Source: QHXM01 sp032160165 | Lineage (GTDB): Bacteria; Acidobacteriota; Blastocatellia; Pyrinomonadales; Pyrinomonadaceae | DNA length: 64,000 nt | Direction: 5' to 3' | Assembly (NCBI GenBank): GCA_032160165.1 | Contig: JAVHWA010000023.1 | Location: forward strand, 29,622 to 93,621 | In this document: piece by piece, positions 61,265 through 64,000 of the stretch | Position numbering within the stretch: position 1 is the stretch's first letter | How the letters are laid out: each line of letters starts with the position of its first letter | The notes under the pieces: generated by a model | The model's database searches: none | Told to the model about the DNA's origin: nothing | Seen by the model: the letters and a program-made list of their open reading frames with translations, nothing else | Position numbers and translations under genes: made by a program

Positions 61265-63256
61265 ATGCGTAATAAATTTCTTCGCCTTTCGCTTACCCTC
61301 GTCGTCGCGGTCACAGCCGTTGCGCAGCAGAGGCACGTTGATGATAGCGCGCCGAGCGTCGACCGCCTTCGTGCACACATCACCTATCTCGCTTCAGACA
61401 AGCTGGAGGGCCGCCGCACCGGAAGCCCCGGGGCTGATGCAGCCGCGGAGTACATCGCCAGGGAATTCTCGCGCATTGGTCTGCGACGTAGCCAAGGGCA
61501 AGACCTGCCAGGCATGTCGATCCTGGAAGCAAATTCTCCTCGTCGGTACATGCAGGAGTTTCCGTTTGTTTCGGGCGTTACACTCGGTAAGAAGAATTCG
61601 ATGTTGTTCACTACGGCTCCGCAAACGCGCGCGCAGGAGGAGCCGACCGGCTCTAAACCGAGTGGGGTCTCAACGTCGCAAGACCTTCGTCTGGGCGAAG
61701 ACTGGATGCCGTTGGGTTTTTCGTCAAGTGCAACATTAACAAACACGCCCGGGGTCTTCGTCGGCTATGGGATCAAAGCCGATGAAATGAACTACGACGA
61801 TTACGCTAACGCGCAGGTTCGCGGTCGAGTCGCAATCGCACTGGCTGGGACGCCAGATGGCGACAACCCCCATGGAAAGTTCGCCCACTACGAAGGCGTG
61901 AGGGGGAAAGCGATCGCCGCTCGCAACAGCGGAGTTGCTGCACTTGTCGTTATCGCAAGCGAAACAGATTTCAAAGACGCCCGCCTCTCGCATCTGAGCT
62001 ACGACACCAGTTCGGGCGAGGCCGGCTTACCAGTCGTGGTGATATCACGGCAGGCGGCGGCCCAGATGCTAGGCCTGGAAAACCTGGCGATGCTTACCAG
62101 GATTGAGAATAGTGTCGCAGCGTGGGTTCAGGGAGGGGGTCCACTGCAAAAGGGCAATAAGCCGTGGGGAGTCACGACAAACTTCAGGCCGGAGATCTTC
62201 GGCATGGTCGCGATCACGACCGAGATAGTTAGGCAGACTGCCCCAGCCTATAACGTGGTCGGCATACTCGATGGATCTGATCCGCTTCTGAAGAAGGAAG
62301 TCATAGTCATCGGCGCTCATTACGATCATCTTGGTCGCGGGGGTGATGGAAGCCTCGCTACGCGCGAAGGCGAGATACACCATGGCGCCGACGACAACGC
62401 GTCAGGCGTCGCCGGAATGCTGGAACTGGCGCGTCTCTTTGCGGCTGATAGAAAGAGTCTGAAACGTACCCTGGTCTTCATCGCATTCAGCGGCGAGGAA
62501 GAAGGTCTGCTTGGTTCGAACTTTTACGTCAATCACCCAATTGAACCGCTCGAAAATACCGTCGCCATGATCAATATGGATATGATCGGGCGGATGAAAG
62601 ACAACAAGTTGATCATCGGAGGTGTGGGGACCGCTCAGCAGTGGCGTGAATGGATCCAGGCAGAAAACACCGAACCCGTAAGTTCAAGAAGCTCAGAAGG
62701 GCTTAAGACAGTTACGGCAGCAGCTAAATTTACCTTAAGCCTGAACGATGACGGCTACGGTCCGAGCGATCATTCTTCGTTCTATCTGAAGAAGGTCCCG
62801 GTTCTCTTTCTCTTCACCGGCTCGCACGAGGACTACCACAAACCGACCGACACAGCCGACAAGATCAACTACGCAGATGAGGCGCGCGTCGTATCGTTCG
62901 TATCCTCGCTAATCCGTACGCTCGATGCTAACCCGCAGCGGCCCGCTTACGCCGTGGCAAAGAGCGAATCGCAGGGACGTTCGATGGGATTTCGCGTCTA
63001 TCTGGGCACGATCCCAAATTATTCGGAATCAAACGACGGATTGAGACTCGATGGCGTGCGCGAAGATTCTCCCGCCGCAAAGGCAGGACTGATGGCCGGT
63101 GACCGTGTAATCAGGATGGCTGGACGCGAAGTGCATAACGTTTCCGATTACACCTACGTGCTGGGAGAGATGAAGGCGGGTCAGGAATATGAGATGGAAA
63201 TAGTTCGTGGGACAGAGACTCTGAAGCTGAAGATCACACCGCTAGCCAGGAAATAG
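61265..63256 (+). CDS. M28 family zinc aminopeptidase with PA and PDZ domains
   Basis: A 663-residue exported metallopeptidase. Signal peptide (about 1-19, ending VTAVAQQ). A PA-like insert (about 155-270, YDDYANAQVRGRVAIALAGT) lies before the catalytic half. M28 metal ligands all appear: His/Asp in IGAHYDHLG, Asp in HHGADDNASGVAGM, Glu pair in FSGEEEGLLGSNFY, Asp in INMDMIGRMKDN, His in SHEDYHKPTDTADKI. The C-terminal PDZ domain (about 570-655, VREDSPAAKAGLMAGDRVIR) ends the protein. Probably degrades peptides in the envelope. Confidence 0.93.
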   Translation: MRNKFLRLSLTLVVAVTAVAQQRHVDDSAPSVDRLRAHITYLASDKLEGRRTGSPGADAAAEYIAREFSRIGLRRSQGQDLPGMSILEANSPRRYMQEFPFVSGVTLGKKNSMLFTTAPQTRAQEEPTGSKPSGVSTSQDLRLGEDWMPLGFSSSATLTNTPGVFVGYGIKADEMNYDDYANAQVRGRVAIALAGTPDGDNPHGKFAHYEGVRGKAIAARNSGVAALVVIASETDFKDARLSHLSYDTSSGEAGLPVVVISRQAAAQMLGLENLAMLTRIENSVAAWVQGGGPLQKGNKPWGVTTNFRPEIFGMVAITTEIVRQTAPAYNVVGILDGSDPLLKKEVIVIGAHYDHLGRGGDGSLATREGEIHHGADDNASGVAGMLELARLFAADRKSLKRTLVFIAFSGEEEGLLGSNFYVNHPIEPLENTVAMINMDMIGRMKDNKLIIGGVGTAQQWREWIQAENTEPVSSRSSEGLKTVTAAAKFTLSLNDDGYGPSDHSSFYLKKVPVLFLFTGSHEDYHKPTDTADKINYADEARVVSFVSSLIRTLDANPQRPAYAVAKSESQGRSMGFRVYLGTIPNYSESNDGLRLDGVREDSPAAKAGLMAGDRVIRMAGREVHNVSDYTYVLGEMKAGQEYEMEIVRGTETLKLKITPLARK

Positions 63257-63258
63257 TA

Positions 63259-63307
63259 ATGGGTGATAGGTGATAAGAAGACCTTTCTCTTATCACTCAT
63301 CACCCAT
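63259..63307. repeat. GGGTGAT heptad hairpin between convergent genes
   Basis: Left arm atgggtgataggtgataag (63259-63277) and right arm cttatcactcatcacccat (63289-63307) are complementary at all but two positions, with an 11-base loop. It occupies almost the whole gap between the convergent M28 and RRM genes and overlaps the end of the M28 gene by a few bases. Confidence 0.85.
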
Positions 63308-63315
63308 CACTCAAC

Positions 63316-63717
63316 TTACCAGCGTGGTTCGCGGTCGTTGCGGCCTCCGCCGCCACCGCCACCATAGCCGCCACCGCCACGGTCGCCGCCACCGCCACCA
63401 TAACCGCCGCCGCCGCCGCCGCGTCCGCCGCCATAGCCTCCGCGTCCACCGCCGCCGCCGCCTCGATCAGTCTTCGGCCTGGCCTCATTAACGGTCAAGT
63501 TGCGACCGTTTAGATCCTTGCCATTAAACTGTTCGATTGCCGCCGCCGCGCCTTCCGCAGTCACCATTTCGACGAAGCCAAAACCGCGCGATCGTCCCGT
63601 CTCGCGATCCTCGATCACCGATGCCGATTCAACCTCACCAGCTGTTGAGAAGTGTTCCTTCAAATCATCGCTGGTGGTTTTGAACGAGAGATTTCCGACA
63701 TAAAGTTTCGTAGCCAT
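63316..63717 (-). CDS. RRM RNA-binding protein with glycine-rich tail
   Basis: A 133-residue RNA-binding protein. One RRM (about 3-80) carries RNP2 KLYVGNLSF and RNP1 SRGFGFVEM. A flexible Arg-Gly-Tyr-rich tail of about 50 residues follows (GGYGGGRGGGGGGYGGG-like). The layout is that of cyanobacterial Rbp cold-responsive proteins, rather rare in bacteria generally. AGAAG-type ribosome-binding site upstream of ATG 63717. Likely cold-induced, but no cold-shock leader was recognised. Confidence 0.92.
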   Translation of the reverse strand: MATKLYVGNLSFKTTSDDLKEHFSTAGEVESASVIEDRETGRSRGFGFVEMVTAEGAAAAIEQFNGKDLNGRNLTVNEARPKTDRGGGGGGRGGYGGGRGGGGGGYGGGGGDRGGGGYGGGGGGGRNDREPRW

Positions 63718-63734
63718 CTTCTTCTTTTGATCCT

Positions 63735-63923
63735 TTAAACGTCAAAGGAAGCGCGGGCCATGTGGAATCGCTCGGTGAAGGCGGGGAGCCTAAGGACCTC
63801 TTCGGCGAAACGCGACGCGCCCGGTGCTCTAACACTAACGAGAGCGGCTTCTATCAGGTTAACAACTAGCCTCACTCTCTCCTCAGCCGAACGTCGTCGC
63901 ATTACGGTCACGGACAGGCGCAA
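63735..63923 (-). CDS. Possible small hypothetical protein
   Basis: 62 residues, mostly basic and helical (MRRRSAEERVRLVVNLIEAA), 17 bases upstream of the RRM gene on the same strand. No family recognised and no strong ribosome-binding site seen, so this may be a chance open frame. Confidence 0.3.
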   Translation of the reverse strand: MRLSVTVMRRRSAEERVRLVVNLIEAALVSVRAPGASRFAEEVLRLPAFTERFHMARASFDV

Positions 63924-64000
63924 TCACCATTGTTGCGCGAGAGTAGGAACGTCAACGAGTATGCCTGAAATTTCCCGCCGAGCGCAAGCCCCTGGACTTC

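Noticed and set aside
63316..63480. Gly-coding GC-rich tract as a functional DNA repeat
   Set aside because: It is the in-frame low-complexity tail of the RRM protein; the opposite-strand open frames through it are artefacts.

Overview
The window is bacterial chromosomal DNA of moderately high GC, densely packed with housekeeping genes on both strands. Gene content points to Acidobacteriota, probably class Blastocatellia. Supporting signs are two very large Oar-like TonB-dependent outer-membrane proteins with an N-terminal carboxypeptidase-regulatory-like domain, many exported proteases (HtrA/DegP, two S41, M28), a TolB-like propeller protein, a PDZ/radical-SAM DUF512 protein, a Gly-rich RRM protein, and scattered rather than operonic biosynthetic genes. 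This assignment is inference. No rRNA, tRNA or CRISPR array was seen.

Layout. 1-2.8 kb: clpB (cut by the left edge) and hsp20 behind a clear sigma70-type promoter. 2.9-8.1 kb: zinc-ribbon membrane protein, serine acetyltransferase with a small HTH-like gene, prmC, DUF983 protein, murA, HIT protein. 8.1-13 kb: a secreted unknown protein and TonB receptor 1. 13.3-24.4 kb: methyltransferase, radical-SAM/PDZ protein, single-domain response regulator, alanine dehydrogenase, a four-helix-bundle gene boxed in by repeats, aldehyde dehydrogenase, HtrA, zinc alcohol dehydrogenase, a membrane-anchored unknown, PhyH-type dioxygenase. 24.7-27.5 kb: two-gene ABC exporter and a methyltransferase. 27.5-30.3 kb: a visibly AT-richer accessory island with a PD-(D/E)xK nuclease protein, a frameshifted HNH nuclease and two small unknown genes. 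30.5-40 kb: purF, a ComEC-like hydrolase, purM, purN, cupin, proC, tyrS, GNAT, RDD. 40-48.3 kb: tandem S41 proteases, thiolase, TonB receptor 2. 48.5-51.7 kb: PAS histidine kinase followed by general-stress genes (CsbD, SRPBCC, YflT-like), two of them behind sigma54-like -24/-12 sites. 52-64 kb: HAD hydrolase, glycosyltransferase, pterin dehydratase, DUF1015, serA, SLBB protein, SDR, serC, TolB-like protein, M28 peptidase and an RRM protein.

The most unusual feature is in the spacers. About twenty-four short intergenic elements recur. Most are runs of a heptanucleotide (GTCCAAA, GAAACTC, GTGATGG, GATGTCA, GTTCAAC, TTTACGA, CAGGAGC and variants) that then reappear as the reverse complement, so each element can fold into a hairpin. 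The words differ from element to element, but the period of seven and the inverted layout are shared. Many elements sit flush against a start codon or supply the stop codon of the gene before. One pair encloses the four-helix-bundle gene. The second candidate for something new is the nuclease island at 27.5-30.3 kb.
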